From Limnephilus marmoratus (Eukaryota; Arthropoda; Insecta; Trichoptera; Limnephilidae), in assembly GCA_917880885.1 (NCBI GenBank), contig OU862909.1, forward strand, positions 35,772,405-35,836,404: 64,000 bases of DNA, in the 5' to 3' direction. The notes beneath the pieces were generated by a model. It saw only the letters and a list, made by a program, of their open reading frames with translations, had not been told where the DNA came from and did no database searches. The stretch's first letter is position 1. Every line of letters begins with the position of its first letter. Below are positions 42,201 through 53,860 of the stretch, piece by piece. The position numbers and the translations under genes are program-made.

Positions 42201-42989
42201 TCTACCTCAATTATACCTATAACCCTAAATTTTCACTCTCCTATCCCCACCCTCTCATTTTTTAATCGCGACCCTCCCTTTTTTAATCGCGATTTTAGTA
42301 TTTTTGTATGAACAAATTTAACCATCGCGTCGTTCGTATATCAGACAGAACGAAATTATTTATGTTGTTGAATGACAGATGGCGCTACGTCTGCCTAATC
42401 GAACTTTCATCCACACATGCGCATGTCATTCACGAGAAGACTTAGGATACTATGGGATAAAAAATATATTACTTTTTTCACTACTTTACAAAGATCACTT
42501 CACTTCACAGATTCACTACTTTTTAAGAGATCAAACAATTAATATGTCCGTTACTTTAATGAAATATGTATCTACATTGAATTGAGGAAATGAATGGTTG
42601 ATGTTTTTTTTTTTGTTTTTATCGGCTCGGCGGTCATCGCATGTTTTTCGCATGTCCCATTTCTATTTTCAATAAGATAAGATAAATTTTGTTGTGTCCT
42701 AAATAGCTTACATAATATTTTTTCGGAAAATATACAGTTTTTACGTAAATTTGACCATTGAAAAAAATACGCGCAACATTTCTGGAATGAAATTCTTTAG
42801 TTGAATTCCGCGACCACACATTTATTTTTTTTTATTTTTTAACGCTGTTTTCAAGAAAATATAATCAATTATATTACACGTACACATATTGTTTTTTTTA
42901 TTTATTGTTTGTAAATAGCTGAACTGCCTCAGTAACAATCTTTTGCTTTTTTAGTGATAAATAGAAGATATCCGCTGAATAATTCACAT
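42201..42989. other. No gene recognised
   Basis: A TTTTTTAATCGCGA doublet lies at 42258-42294. The rest is AT-rich, with small frames lacking domains. Confidence 0.4.
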
Positions 42990-43110
42990 TTTCACGCGCC
43001 ATTAGTATTCTGAGCAATGAGGAGTACATATTATGGTAGTTAGCCCCAGAATTTTACACTAAAAAAAACCTGACTTGTAATGATCTGGTATTGGTGAGAA
43101 CTTAAAAATA
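42990..43110 (-). repeat. LINE C-terminal fragment
   Basis: GCGCCATTAGTATTCTGAGC, GGTAGTTAGCCCCAGAATTT and TGACTTGTAATGATCTGGTA match 51395-51480 (ATTAGTATTCTAGGCAAAGA, GGTTAGTCCCAGAATTTCTG). It is therefore a piece of the same LINE family, coding on the minus strand. Confidence 0.6.
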
Positions 43111-43224
43111 AAACGTAAAAGTAACGCTATTGAAAGCATAAAAATAAAAATAAACTTTGACGAAAATACACATTCCCTGCAATATTTTGTTTGGTAGGCG
43201 AAATAAAAAGTGCAGGTAGATTTA

Positions 43225-43425
43225 AATAAAATGTGAATACCACTAGAGTCCCGACTGCTTCCGTCTGGAGAGAGTGAGACTATAGCTTCCCCCATTGGGA
43301 AATGTTGTGAGGTTGAAGGTAGTGGGGAAGGGAAGGAGATGAGGAAGAGGGGAAGTACCTAACTATTCAGATCTAGTCGCCAAACCATTTCAAGCAACGT
43401 TGGAATTCTGGACATTGAATAACAA
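43225..43425 (-). repeat. Long SINE family S2, middle part
   Basis: GAATACCACTAGAGTCCCGA, GGAGAGAGTGAGACTATAGC, GGAAATGTTGTGAGGTTGAA and ACTATTCAGATCTAGTCGCC align with 40160-40300 and 24290-24400. Confidence 0.6.
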
Positions 43426-44347
43426 CTTAATGCTTGGAAGAAGAAGAAGTTGAAGACGTTTCAAAAGAACATAACCACAAAATTGAAACAAATCATGTCA
43501 ATAGGAACGAAAGTGTGTGCATGAACAGTTTAATTTATTTTATTTTATTTGTAATGTACACAGGAGACAGATGGTTAACATAAAATTATGACATATAAAT
43601 AACAAAAAAGAAATAAGTACCAACCGTACAATAACCGTGCACAGCAATAATATGTATGCAGTAGATATTTTATATTGCCTGGAAGAGACAGTTAATTCTC
43701 CTAATAAATGCTTTTAAGCGCTAAACTATAAGAAAAAATCTTCAAACGCTGAGCGCTTGTAAAGATTATTTCGCATAAATAATTACATTTCCCATAGGTA
43801 TAATTTCAGACATTAACTAACCATACAAGGAATTTATCTAATAACGTAACGAAACTGAATAGTGTATAATAATCAATAAAGCAATTTGAACACTGCTCGA
43901 GGGAAACCAATAATATGACTATATTAAGCCGTGACGTAACGACTGGTCTAAGAAGTTTATTTTTTAACGCGCAATCTCAAAGTGTTTTATTCAAATTGAA
44001 AATTGTTACACATAACCATGCAATTACCCTTCATTACAGACTATAGACTGACAAACATTTTTATAGCCCCGTAAGCTGTTATTAGCAACGCTATTTCCAT
44101 TTCACACACCGAAACCAACAAACAACTCGGGACTTGTATCCAGATCGTGCCACGGTGGTCATAGTACAAGAATTAAACGTAATCTGTTATGAGTAGTGAA
44201 GACATTTGTTTAAATAATACCTGAAGGAAGTGTCGGAGAAAGGACTGCTGTAAAAATAACTAAGGATATGATAATAATAAGGATATGAACCGAAGATGCT
44301 ATTGTGGCAAGCGATCAATGCAGCGCTGTCACGACAAATTACCTTAT
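43426..44347. other. No gene recognised
   Basis: AT-rich DNA. A GAAGAAGAAG microsatellite lies at 43438-43452. Confidence 0.4.
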
Positions 44348-44459
44348 GTTGGTTGCTCATACGCCAATAGTAGACACGGACCTTTTATCATCAGCGACGC
44401 GACCTAGCTAAAAAGCGAATCATTCTGTTTTCGATTGCCGTCGACTGAATTGCTTGTAA
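44348..44459 (-). repeat. Dispersed repeat, shared with 2092-2206
   Basis: Reverse-complement match to 2092-2206, including GCTAAAAAGCGAATCATTCT and GATTGCCGTCGACTGAATTG. The separation is 42 kb. It is noncoding. Confidence 0.6.
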
Positions 44460-44939
44460 ATTACTTCAGTATTCGTATTTCCACCTCTTGATAAATAATA
44501 TCTAAAAAATATTTAATAAACCTTTAAGAACAAAGTCTTGCCTTTATCATTGCAATTATTCGCATCTTCATCATTCAGAAACCTTCCTCCAGCTTCAAAA
44601 CATTTCCCAAAATGTCATAGCCAGGATCAGGATGCTGTATCAAAAATGTCTGAAGCTGTTTTACGGAATGTTTTATGCGTAGTATTCCTTTCGGGTTTGA
44701 AATATGTATGGCATTTTTTTTCGAAAAAAACCGCTTCTAACTAATTTTAAGACAGCCGTTAGTACATAGGGTGGATAAGAGATAAGACGCCATACAATGA
44801 CAAAGTCAGTGCTCACTTTCACATTCAATATTTTACCACGTCTATTGCTAATCAAAAAATGTAAATGTAATAATTGTTATTAATATTGTTTTCTCGACTT
44901 TTTTTGATTTTTCGACTTGATAAATTCTATATTGAATAC
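44460..44939. other. No gene recognised
   Basis: Contains a 68-codon frame at 44538-44744 without a domain; otherwise AT-rich. Confidence 0.4.
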
Positions 44940-45290
44940 CGTACGAGAGCCCCAACTGCTCTCAGTCGCCTGGGTCAGTGAGACTATGGCATTCCCAATT
45001 GGGGTATGTTGTGAGGCTGAAGGTAGGGGGGAGAGAAAGGAGATTGGAGAGAGGAAGGTGGGGAAGTTACTTGCTTTTTAGATCTGGTTACCAAACACGG
45101 CTAAAAGCCATTTGAAGCAACGTATCAATTCTGAATGTCGGTCCTACCTTCTGTCGGTTCTACCCTGGAACGTATACCACTTTTTTTAAATCATTAAATT
45201 GTGAAATAACACAATATATTCAAATAAAATTTTACAGATCTTCTGATTGCTAGTCGAGAACCTTACCCCTCGACCACGGAGGCCATCAAA
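44940..45290 (-). mobile_element. Long SINE family S2, head portion
   Basis: CGAGAGCCCCAACTGCTCTC, GTGAGACTATGGCATTCCCA, GTTACCAAACACGGCTAAAA and the tRNA-like head CTAGTCGAGAACCTTACCCC, TCGACCACGGAGGCC (45254-45288) mirror 40160-40540. The box B segment is shortened. Confidence 0.65.
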
Positions 45291-45299
45291 ATAATAATT

Positions 45300-45560
45300 A
45301 AATAATACAAAATTAAATGAAATGATAATAGATAAATACTTACAATTACGTACTACAGCTTACTGTTTTTTACTTTCACATTGTAATTTACTTTTATAAG
45401 TATTATTATTATATATTATAACATAAAAAAATGTACACTACTCTTCCAGCCACAAGCTAATGCTTCCATGGAAGAGTGGTATTAAAATACTTGAACATGT
45501 ACTTAAATTATTATTTCATATAAATTTACATTATTATAATAATAAAATAAAAATATATAT
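45300..45560 (+). repeat. LINE-like 3-prime UTR with stem-loop
   Basis: A hairpin at 45438-45481 (ACTACTCTTCCA paired with TGGAAGAGTGGT) is followed by TATTAAAATACTTGAACATG. This parallels the CTACGCCAA...TTGGCGTAG hairpin of the LINE UTR at 21209. It may be the tail of a related LINE subfamily. No coding part remains. Confidence 0.4.
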
Positions 45561-47229
45561 AATTTGATCAAAATAATAATAATAATGATTGCGAAATTCC
45601 AAGAGATGTCCCACCTTTAATAGCGCAGTAGAATTTTAATTTATTCGTGCCGACTATTAAATTGTAATTTAAGTTTTTTTTTTTATATTTTACACACCGT
45701 CTTGGACTAGTTGCATCTTCAGCTTCACTGGTCATTGCTGTTCGCGATAAAAAAATTTAACATGACGTAAACAACATTTAAAAAATCAAATATTTATTCT
45801 TCCCGGAAAATCACAGGGATTGAAGCAAATACCTTCGTAAAGATATTTCTCCTATGGTTCATGTCACGGCAATATAATTATTTTATTAATTATGTAAATA
45901 TCTACGAGTATATCATATAAAGGAGTCTAGCATTTGTTGATCACAAAAACCCTATGTTAAAATGATATTGACCAAATATTTATCAATATCACGTTTAACA
46001 ATCGATAAGAGATATTTCGACCGACAATTGATAAATTTTAGCCCGGACTCCACAGTAACAGATAAATTTCAGTTAATTGTCAATATTCGAATTTATTTGG
46101 ATAAGGTCATTCGTTTTACAAAATTACTTTCTTATAAATGAACGCGATTCAACAAACGAAACTTTTAGAATTGAAAGAAATCGTAAATGCGATCCATAGA
46201 CTTCAACAAAAAGACTCAACCATTTTATTCCGTTCGATCTTTGAGAAACTAAAGTGGTTGAAATATGACTAAAGACCTGATTAACATATTAAATCCCGTT
46301 TAGTGTAAAAAAGTCAATGCGGAGTGCCAATGCATAATATTTAGGTTAGTATTTCAATTTAACATTGTCAAATTATTAATGTTTTTACAATTGGTTGTTT
46401 CGGAATGCTAATTCGTAAACAGATCCGCCAGTGTTGCCAGCGTATATCGATTTCTAATTTATTATCTGTTAATATCGATTCGGCTATCAACGATGAAACT
46501 CTTCTAGGGACATCGATATAAAATCATCGGAAGTTACACCTATCGATCCGATATTGTAAAGTTATCGATTTCACTAAGCTAGAGCTTCTATACATAAAAT
46601 ATCTTCGTTATTTTTGATAGATAGATAGTAAAGTTGGCGATTGCGTGTCCACCCATTAACATTAAGGCCATCACAACATCGAGAGGTGAGATTCGCGCCA
46701 CCCCGCACGTGAAACGTGTCATTTACCAATGGCTGATCTCTATCTTATCCATAATACAATCCTAATTCCACGATGTGTGGAAATTATCATTCCTACTCGG
46801 GCCCAGTGGGCACATTAGTGGCCCGGGCCCGGAATAATGGGGCCCGGGGGTCACAAAACAATTTGTCTAATCAGATCCCAGCCCATTTGTATCCTGTGAT
46901 ACAATATCGCCATACATCGTTTCTATGACAAACCTCAAATGACACCGGAATGAATTACAAAAATCGAAAAGATTAGACACGTTGATTTTATCTTTTTGTT
47001 GTCATATTCGGAAGTCGGGCAAATTGAGGTTATTATTAATATTTATTTAGGTAATCATGGATACATTTTTTATGAGACAATTTTTTTAATGTACATGGAT
47101 GTGTTTTATACGGACTTAATGCGATGAATTGAATACCGCAATTTTAATCATATTTGTTTACACAAAAATATCACTTGGTACCTATGTTCTATCTGGGTAC
47201 ATAATAATAGTTATGTTCAATGATGTAAT
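45561..47229. other. Unassigned DNA with one GGGCCCGGG-rich island
   Basis: Mostly AT-rich. ATATCGAT-type words recur at 46440-46570. The island 46640-46860 is GC-rich and repeats GGGCCCGG (GTGGCCCGGGCCCGGAATAA, TGGGGCCCGGGGGTC). A TAGATAGATAG run lies at 46618-46628. Confidence 0.35.
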
Positions 47230-47680
47230 ATTTTTGGTGGTGGGTATGTGTACCGTCGCCCCGGGATCCATTTATTGGATAACCAACACCTCTGCCACAG
47301 GTCATCTCAAGTGACTTAACATGGATGCCTGAGTTCATGGGGTGTTGTTTTTCCAGGTCTTTGGCGACGGATGCGTTTGTCTACCAACTGCACGGCATGC
47401 CGGATCGGGAGAGACTTGTTGAAGTAGTTTTTTTTTTTTTAATTTTCTTTATTCATTTTGTTTGTTACAGGTTTGTTTTACATGGTTTTTTGACTACCAA
47501 GCTAGGCAAATGCCCGTATTTTGATTTCTCACTCTCGGAACATCGTCTTGCACCGCTGTAGGAGGGTAGGATTCATACAGCCTTAGTCCTGGAAACACTG
47601 ACCCACACAGCATCCCCAAAAATAGGACATAGGCCCTAGGAGGAATTATTTTTTTCAGGACCTCCTGTGTGGAGCAAATT
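47230..47680 (+). mobile_element. Retroposon family S1, long copy
   Basis: GGTGGTGGGTATGTGTACCG, TTATTGGATAACCAACACCT, GGATCGGGAGAGACTTGTTG, CTTGCACCGCTGTAGGAGGG and TCAGGACCTCCTGTGTGGAG precede CAAATTTAAAAAAAA. The 5-prime part matches 17340 and the 3-prime end matches all S1/S2 copies. A T11 run interrupts it near 47428. Confidence 0.65.
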
Positions 47681-48034
47681 TAAAAAAAATAATTGTGTAA
47701 AATTCAGTGGCTTTGAGGTTAAATTAGAAACAGGAAGAACAATAAAAAAAATAGAGTGCAGTTACACGCGGTAGAAGCGAAACTTTACCAAAACAATCTC
47801 AACCAATACTTTAAAAGTAACATAATCATAGCGGACAATGAGCGCAGTTAATGCGTCGGAGGTGCAGTAATCGTCATTCCGTTTCATCCGAAATTCAAGT
47901 CATAGCGGGGCGATAGAAGTTTCACTTGAAAAATACATATCTGAATATTCCACTGCCCAACATTACCAGGGCGATAAGCCCAGATATAATTGTTACTCCC
48001 AATTTGAATACATCTTTTGGACAGAGAAATATTA

Positions 48035-48130
48035 AATTCTGTGCTACAATAAAATTTGTTTGCGAGGGTCGGATTTGAACCCGGATCTCTAGTCGAGAGC
48101 CTTACCCCTCAACTTAGGAGTCTGACAAAA
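48035..48130 (-). mobile_element. tRNA-like SINE head
   Basis: The minus strand reads GACTCCTAAGTTGAGGGGTA, AGGCTCTCGACTAGAGATCC and GGGTTCAAATCCGACCCTCG, with a good box B. It then runs into an AAATTTTATTGTAGCAC body like that of the S2 copy at 40440-40540. A mature tRNA fold is not evident. Confidence 0.55.
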
Positions 48131-49084
48131 TGGAATGGTCGAAACACTAAAATAAATCAATGTAGTGAGATAATATTTTAAAACACGTTATTTTTAAGTA
48201 TGAATAGAAATTTAGGTGCCAATAATCATTGTATTTTATATCTACCTAATTTCCTTCCAATGCAATTACCTACAAATTTAATTTTATAAATGATTGCAAT
48301 TCAACACAGGTTTCGATCTATGTATAATCTTTAACGGATGTAATATTATTTATTACTGAGAAGTTCTGACGTTATTGAAGGTAGGTACCCCATGGCACAT
48401 TTCTTTAAAGTATTCTATTAGTGGTCCATTATGCCCATTGACATAATGATAGGTTCTGCTGTCGTATAACGGAAATAACGTAACTGATATTTTTTGTCTT
48501 CTTTCGGACTTTGTGTGGTCTCCGGTATGTTTTAATGTTTCAATGCTTTCTAATGTCATGGCCTTTTTTATTGGAAACTTAGTAGTAGTTATAAAATAAT
48601 CCTTCGGTTACAAACTTTGTGTATTGTACATAGATGCATTAATCTTATATACGTATGATTACCGCCAGTACCTACCGCTAACGTGACGCGTCGGAAAAAT
48701 TATTAAATCAAAGTTATGAATTTGTAAAACTGTGTAAGCAACTAACACGTAAATAAGAAATAATGGTAATAACAATTGGATTTGTACAGATTATGAAAAA
48801 TACAGAAAACTTGCCAACTTCTGATAAAAACACTTTTATGCTTGGAAAAGATACGACTTTGCACGCAGAGATCACTACACAAAACAGTATTTAAAACACT
48901 AAACGTTTCTTGATTTTACATTTGCTATCCTCCATCCTCTTCAACGAGTAGAAAAAATCAGAGACTTTTGAGTATTGCTTGACTCTCAATTACTGTTTAA
49001 ATATCATGTTGAACACATTAAAAAAAAACCTGCAAACAATTAGACTTCATTCAATAAACCGTTCTTTTTTATTGCTTTTTTTGA
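48131..49084. other. No gene recognised
   Basis: AT-rich DNA. A 68-codon minus frame at 48353-48559 shows no domain. Confidence 0.4.
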
Positions 49085-49380
49085 CGGTGGATGCTTTTGC
49101 ACACCCACTACGTAGCGGGCCGGATCGGGAGAGACTGGTTGAAGGAGATCTTTTGATCTCTAAAACAGAACTCTCTCAGAGATCGCCTTGAACCGCAGTG
49201 GGAGGAATAGATTCATAAGTCCGTCACTCTTGGACACACTGATCCGCAGATTCCTATCAGCCCCATACCTTTTTCAATCCTAGAACTTCCTCTCCTTCAT
49301 TTCATAAAAAGACCCGCCACACAGCATCAAGAGTTGAATTATTTTCCTCAGGAGAATCCTGTATGGAGCAAATCTAAAGA
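49085..49380 (+). repeat. Retroposon family S1, 5-prime truncated
   Basis: GGATGCTTTTGCACACCCAC, GCCGGATCGGGAGAGACTGG, CGCCTTGAACCGCAGTGGGA, AAGTCCGTCACTCTTGGACA and AGAATCCTGTATGGAGCAAA lie in the order of the copy at 47230. Confidence 0.6.
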
Positions 49381-49813
49381 AATTTACCACTATGTTCAGT
49401 ATAAATAAAAAAATCAAAAATGTATCTATCATAACCAGTGGCGGCCGCTGCCCTGAAAACGTGGTGGTTCACTGATAATCCGTAACTATGAGATAACGAT
49501 TACTAAGCAACATTAGGTAAAAATTATCCCACTAATCTTATTTGGAGAGAAGATCTATTTTAAGCTGTTTTCGAAGTGCGAAAACTTCTACATATCGCTT
49601 TTTAATTAAAATTTTTATTTTTCGGTACTAAGAAAATAAAAACACAATACTATTTTTTCGTAAGTACCTACATCTTAAATTTCAACCCAAAAAACTCTTT
49701 TTTTAACAACGTTTAATTTATTTTATTTTATATTTCATAAAATAAAATAAATTTGAAAGTAGTGTAAGAATAATAACATTAATAATAACATTATATTTAT
49801 ATAGCGCAGTTTT
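49381..49813. other. No gene; orphan hAT-like end
   Basis: ACCAGTGGCGGCCGCTG at 49436 resembles a hAT terminus, but no inverted partner or target duplication is found nearby. The remainder is AT-rich. Confidence 0.35.
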
Positions 49814-50089
49814 GTGACATTTCACTTCAAGTGCGCGATATACGACGAAATACGACGAAGAAGAATATACGACGCAAATGTGAATGGTAGAAGAAGTCGG
49901 GGACGCCCGAGGAAGACATGGCACGAGCAAGTGAATCAGATACTTGAGTCGGGCCATGTCGAAAGTCGGAATAATAGAAGAGAATGTATGAGACGATGTA
50001 TGAATGTGAGTGAGGCAAAGAGTGTGTGCCAAGACCGAGTTATTTGGCGGTCCGCCCTCTCTGCCTACCCCTGTGGGGAAACGGCGTGA
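49814..50089 (+). pseudogene. RTE/CR1-like LINE C-terminal fragment
   Basis: The frame gives NGRRSRGRPRKTWHEQVNQI, CMNVSEAKSVCQDRVIWRSA and LSAYPCGETA. The R-GRP-R-W...A-DR-x-x-WR-S order is the usual end of many insect and invertebrate LINE ORF2 proteins. Only about 80 residues remain. The 5-prime text GCGCAGTTTTGTGACATTTC resembles another dispersed repeat (see 62955). Confidence 0.7.
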
Positions 50090-51377
50090 TGGTTGGTTAG
50101 TTAGTTTTATATTTCATTTTAAACAGGATACAAACAGTATTTATAAACAATGTCGAGGGCAAAAGTGTCAAAGAAAAAATTGTATTCCTTAATGATCTGC
50201 GTTTTATAATTTAAAACACCAATCAATAAAAAAGCAAATATATGTAAAATTTAGGTATTTTCTGTACCTTTTGATTAAAAACAGAATTATTCAATTTGGT
50301 TAAGTATTTTGGCCTTAAATCCAAATTTAAGTTTGTATGATAAAGGCCGCCGGGTGGCACACCAATATATCTTAATTTTTCATACATATGGCCGGCGTTG
50401 CGCGCTGGCGATGTTTGGGATATTCGATACAAAAACATAATTCGTTCCGCTTGCAATTGGCCTGCACACCGGACAGGGTAAATTCGCGCGGAACTTTGAG
50501 AATTTGCTCTCCCTGATTCATATTATATTATGCATTATATTGGTAGGTGATATTTTTAATGAAATTCATAGATTTTATATTTTTCGGTAAGATATTATAA
50601 ACTAATTTTAGACGATACAATTTACCAGTGCTGCACACAAACACACTGTTCAACCAGCCGCCCTTGCACAACATCATTTTAAATAAAATTAGCCTGTTAT
50701 TAATATTTAATTAGATTCTCTAAACGATTTACCGTAATTTCTAAAACGAAATCTCGTTTCGGTTAACACTGTTTATAGTGTAATTTGCAATCGATTAAAA
50801 TAACAAATGAGAGCAATCACTCTTGAGCGGCACATGTTAGGAACTTTTACGGTTTCGTATAAAAGTTTTAACAACTTTAGTACGTTTAATGCCGATAATA
50901 ATATCTCGGCCGGTCATTTGCGCATCAGCTGCCTCCGAAAAAGAGCTTCACGCGTATCAAGCGACCACAACTCACACACGTTTGGGGCAGTTATCTGTTA
51001 AAAAGTTGCCTCTAAATAATACCCTCCTTTGATGAGATCCCGTCTGACGAGTGAGAAAACATCCATCAGGCGGAGAGCTAATGATTCTGGTTATTGTTTT
51101 AAAGCACCGCTCCTAATAGATGGCGCTCTTGATATGGCCATCGGCCACCTTCGTACCTCGTACCTTCGCATCGGATACCGACACTGATCGTACCTTCGCC
51201 GGAAGAAGAAAAAATCAATTACCGCTTAACGTTCAAACGAAGTGACGGTCTAGGAAGAGGGAAATTATTCACGAAGTGCATAGATATATATATGGCCGTC
51301 ACACATGTTTCCCTTTATTTATTTATTAACGCCCCTTGTAGGGGCTTTTGCATATGGATTCTAAAAATTATACAGTA
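50090..51377. other. Unassigned, with CpG-richer island
   Basis: The interval 50880-51250 is balanced in composition (CAGCTGCCTCCGAAAAAGAG) and non-repetitive. TTCGTACCTCGTACCTTCGC-type short repeats lie at 51149-51200. Conserved noncoding DNA is possible. No exon was recognised. Confidence 0.35.
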
Positions 51378-51647
51378 TTAATTTTCCTCCATTAGTATTC
51401 TAGGCAAAGACGAATACATATGGTGGTTAGTCCCAGAATTTCTGCACTGAAATAAATCCCGACTTCCAGTATTACGTAGTGGAATCCAAAAACTTATCAC
51501 CGCAAGCAATTGCAGACTATCAACTACATCATTTAACATTTTATATAGAAATACCAAGACGCTGAAAATCCTTCTGTCTGACAATTTGAGCATATTCATG
51601 TCATTTAAAAGAGTGTTGTATTTCAACATAATTGCTGGATTTCCCAT
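51378..51647 (-). pseudogene. LINE C-terminal fragment
   Basis: The minus strand reads LKLSDRRIFSVLVFLYKMLN, DVVDSLQLLAVISFWIPLRN and SRDLFQCRNSGTNHHMYSSL. The L-x-DRR-x-x-x-x-L-x-FLYKxLN and I-x-F-x-x-P-x-R patterns are typical of the end of Jockey/CR1-like ORF2. It may be part of the same broken element as 52500-52768, separated by the minisatellite. Confidence 0.7.
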
Positions 51648-51839
51648 TTTTTTAATTTAGAAAACGTAAGAATTTATTTTGTATTATTAAATGTTTGATG
51701 TTTAATTTCTATATACGCAATACATATAATAGTATAATGAGGAAATCTATAATTGGTTTCTCAGTTAGGTAAATTATACATGTATAAATTAATCAAATTG
51801 TAAACTGTTGATTTCCCTAAAATAAAATAAATAAATAAA

Positions 51840-52499
51840 TTATAACTTGTACATAATGTGATTATTAGATGCTAGCTTGTACATAATGTGATTATTAGAT
51901 GCCAGCTTGTACATAATGTGATTATTAGATGATAGCTTGTACATAATGTGATTATTAGATGATAGCTTGTACATTATGTGATTATTAGATGCTAGCTTGT
52001 ACATAATGTGATTATTAGATGATAACTTGTACATAATGTGATTATTAGATGATAGCTTGTACATTATGTGATTATTAGATGATAACTTGTACATTATGTG
52101 ATTATTAGATGATAGCTTGTACATAATGTGATTATTAGATGATAGCTTATACATTATGTGATTATTAGATGATAGCTTGTACATAATGTGATTATTAGAT
52201 GATAGCTTGTACATAATGTGATTATTAGATGCTAGCTTGTACATAATGTAATTATTAGATGCTAGCTTGTACATAATGTGATTATTAGATGATAGCTTGT
52301 ACATTATGTGATTATTAGATGCTAGCTTGTACATAATGTGATTATTAGATGATAGCTTGAACATTATGTGATTATTAGATGATAGTTTGTACATAATGTG
52401 ATTATTAGATGATAGCTTGTACATTATGTGATTATTAGATGCTAGCTTGTACATAATGTGATTATTAGATGATAGCTTGTACATTATGTGATTAACCAA
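51840..52499. repeat. 30-bp minisatellite, about 22 units
   Basis: The unit is GATGATAGCTTGTACATAAT plus GTGATTATTA. Units differ mainly at two places: GATAGC/GCTAGC/GATAAC and ATAA/ATTA. From about 52261 onward the two forms alternate strictly, giving a 60-bp higher-order unit. Because 30 is ten codons, the minus strand stays open and spells HIMYKLSSNN repeatedly for 219 codons. This is a by-product of the array, not a gene. Confidence 0.95.
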
Positions 52500-52768
52500 T
52501 GAAATATTTGATTGAAAAGTGATGCCTAAGTCTTTAATTTATGTTAATGTCTCGAGAGCATTGTTATCAATGTTGTGATTGTAGATTACTGGATTTTTTA
52601 TCCGAGAAAATCTGACTATTTGACATTTTGAGATATTTATGAAAACTCTATTTTCATTGCATCAAATTAACAATTTGTTGATATTATCTTGAAGATTGTT
52701 ACAATGGAAAATATTTTAAATAATACTTAAAAATTTCAATGCCATCAGCCAAAAGTAAGACAGATAGT
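52500..52768 (-). pseudogene. Decayed LINE reverse transcriptase (YADD region)
   Basis: The minus strand gives LLLADGIEIFK followed, with stops, by LKMSNSQIFSDKKSSN, resembling LLFADDLKIF and KCKVxxFSRKK-x-x-I of LINE reverse transcriptases. The second catalytic D is changed to G. It ends exactly where the element at 52769 begins, suggesting that element inserted into it. Confidence 0.55.
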
Positions 52769-53860
52769 GGGCAATACGTGTTCCTCTGGACATTTTCCAG
52801 TTTTTAGTAAACTTAATTTTTTTTATTCAAAACTATTAGCAAATTATTATATTAAATGACATATTTTGGACCTCAGATAAATGATCTTTTGTAATCCGAT
52901 TTTTTATTTGCTACTTTTTATGTATATTGTGAAATAAACGCAATCGAAATAAAACTTGTTTTTGTCCAGAGGAACAATACCCTGAATGTTCCTCTGGTCA
53001 CTGTGTGACGTTCCTCTGGACAGATCTTGTTCCTCTGTACAGTGAACTATTAAGTCATAAACACAATAACAGCAATACATAGTTTATTTTAATAATAGTT
53101 GAAGTTAAAGAACAGTTGCTATAATCTTGTATATTTTTGTTGTCATAAATTTTTCTGGATTGTGTACTGTCATTCTAGGTAGTTAAAACCTATTTTAGAA
53201 TCATCTATTTTTTATATAGGTAACAAAATATTTACAAAACGGATTACTGGAGTAAAATGAAAGACTTATTAGTCACGTGCCAAAGTATTTTTCCTGATTT
53301 TTGCCTGCACAATTCCGCTAACCACAATAAAACAATATTTTATTGTAAAAAAGATACATTTATTTATGCGGCATTTTCCAACAAATCGTGGTTAAGAAGG
53401 TATTATTACCTCGTTCTTCCCAGTTTACTGCGTTTCACTAAAATTAAAAAACCTCAATATTAGATAATTAATTGGACATGTCCAGAGGAACAAGCAAAAA
53501 AAATATGCAGGTGAACACGGAGTACTTAGTCATTTTTTACAATACCAAAAGATTCTCAATTTGAGGTTATGTTATTAGAACGATAAATACCCTCGCGGTT
53601 TCTTGGAAAAACATGTATGTAAGTTTAAATAATACAGAATCTTAAGTCTTGACAACATAAAATCACTTAATAAAAACAAAAACAACTTTTTCGATGAAAA
53701 AAATTCAATCAGCGTCCCTCATTTTAAATTTGACAAGTGATAGTGGAGATTAAATCAGCGTTGCCAACTTTAAAATGCGCATTTGTTCACGGTACTTAAT
53801 TAGGTAATACAAAAATTGAAAGTATAGGAAATAACACTACTGGAGGAACACGTATTGCCC
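52769..53860. mobile_element. 1.1-kb element with TIRs and repeated GTTCCTCTGGAC motif
   Basis: GGGCAATACGTGTTCCTC at 52769-52786 is mirrored by GAGGAACACGTATTGCCC at 53843-53860. Inside, the motif TGTTCCTCTGGACA or its complement occurs at 52963, 52987, 53009, 53028 and 53479, plus the versions inside both ends. TA dinucleotides lie within 3 bp of both borders. Only a 68-codon frame without domains remains. The superfamily is unknown; multiple internal motif copies could be transposase-binding sites. Confidence 0.65.

Noticed and set aside
49436..49452. hAT transposon end CAGTGGCGGCCGCTG
   Set aside because: No inverted partner and no 8-bp duplication found within reach.
51840..52499. 219-codon open frame on the minus strand spelling HIMYKLSSNN repeats
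   Set aside because: The 30-bp minisatellite unit is a multiple of three without a stop in that frame, so openness is automatic. There is no flanking exon or promoter, and the frame begins in decayed LINE sequence.
51840..52499. CRISPR-like array
   Set aside because: Units are contiguous 30-bp repeats without unique spacers, in a eukaryotic context.
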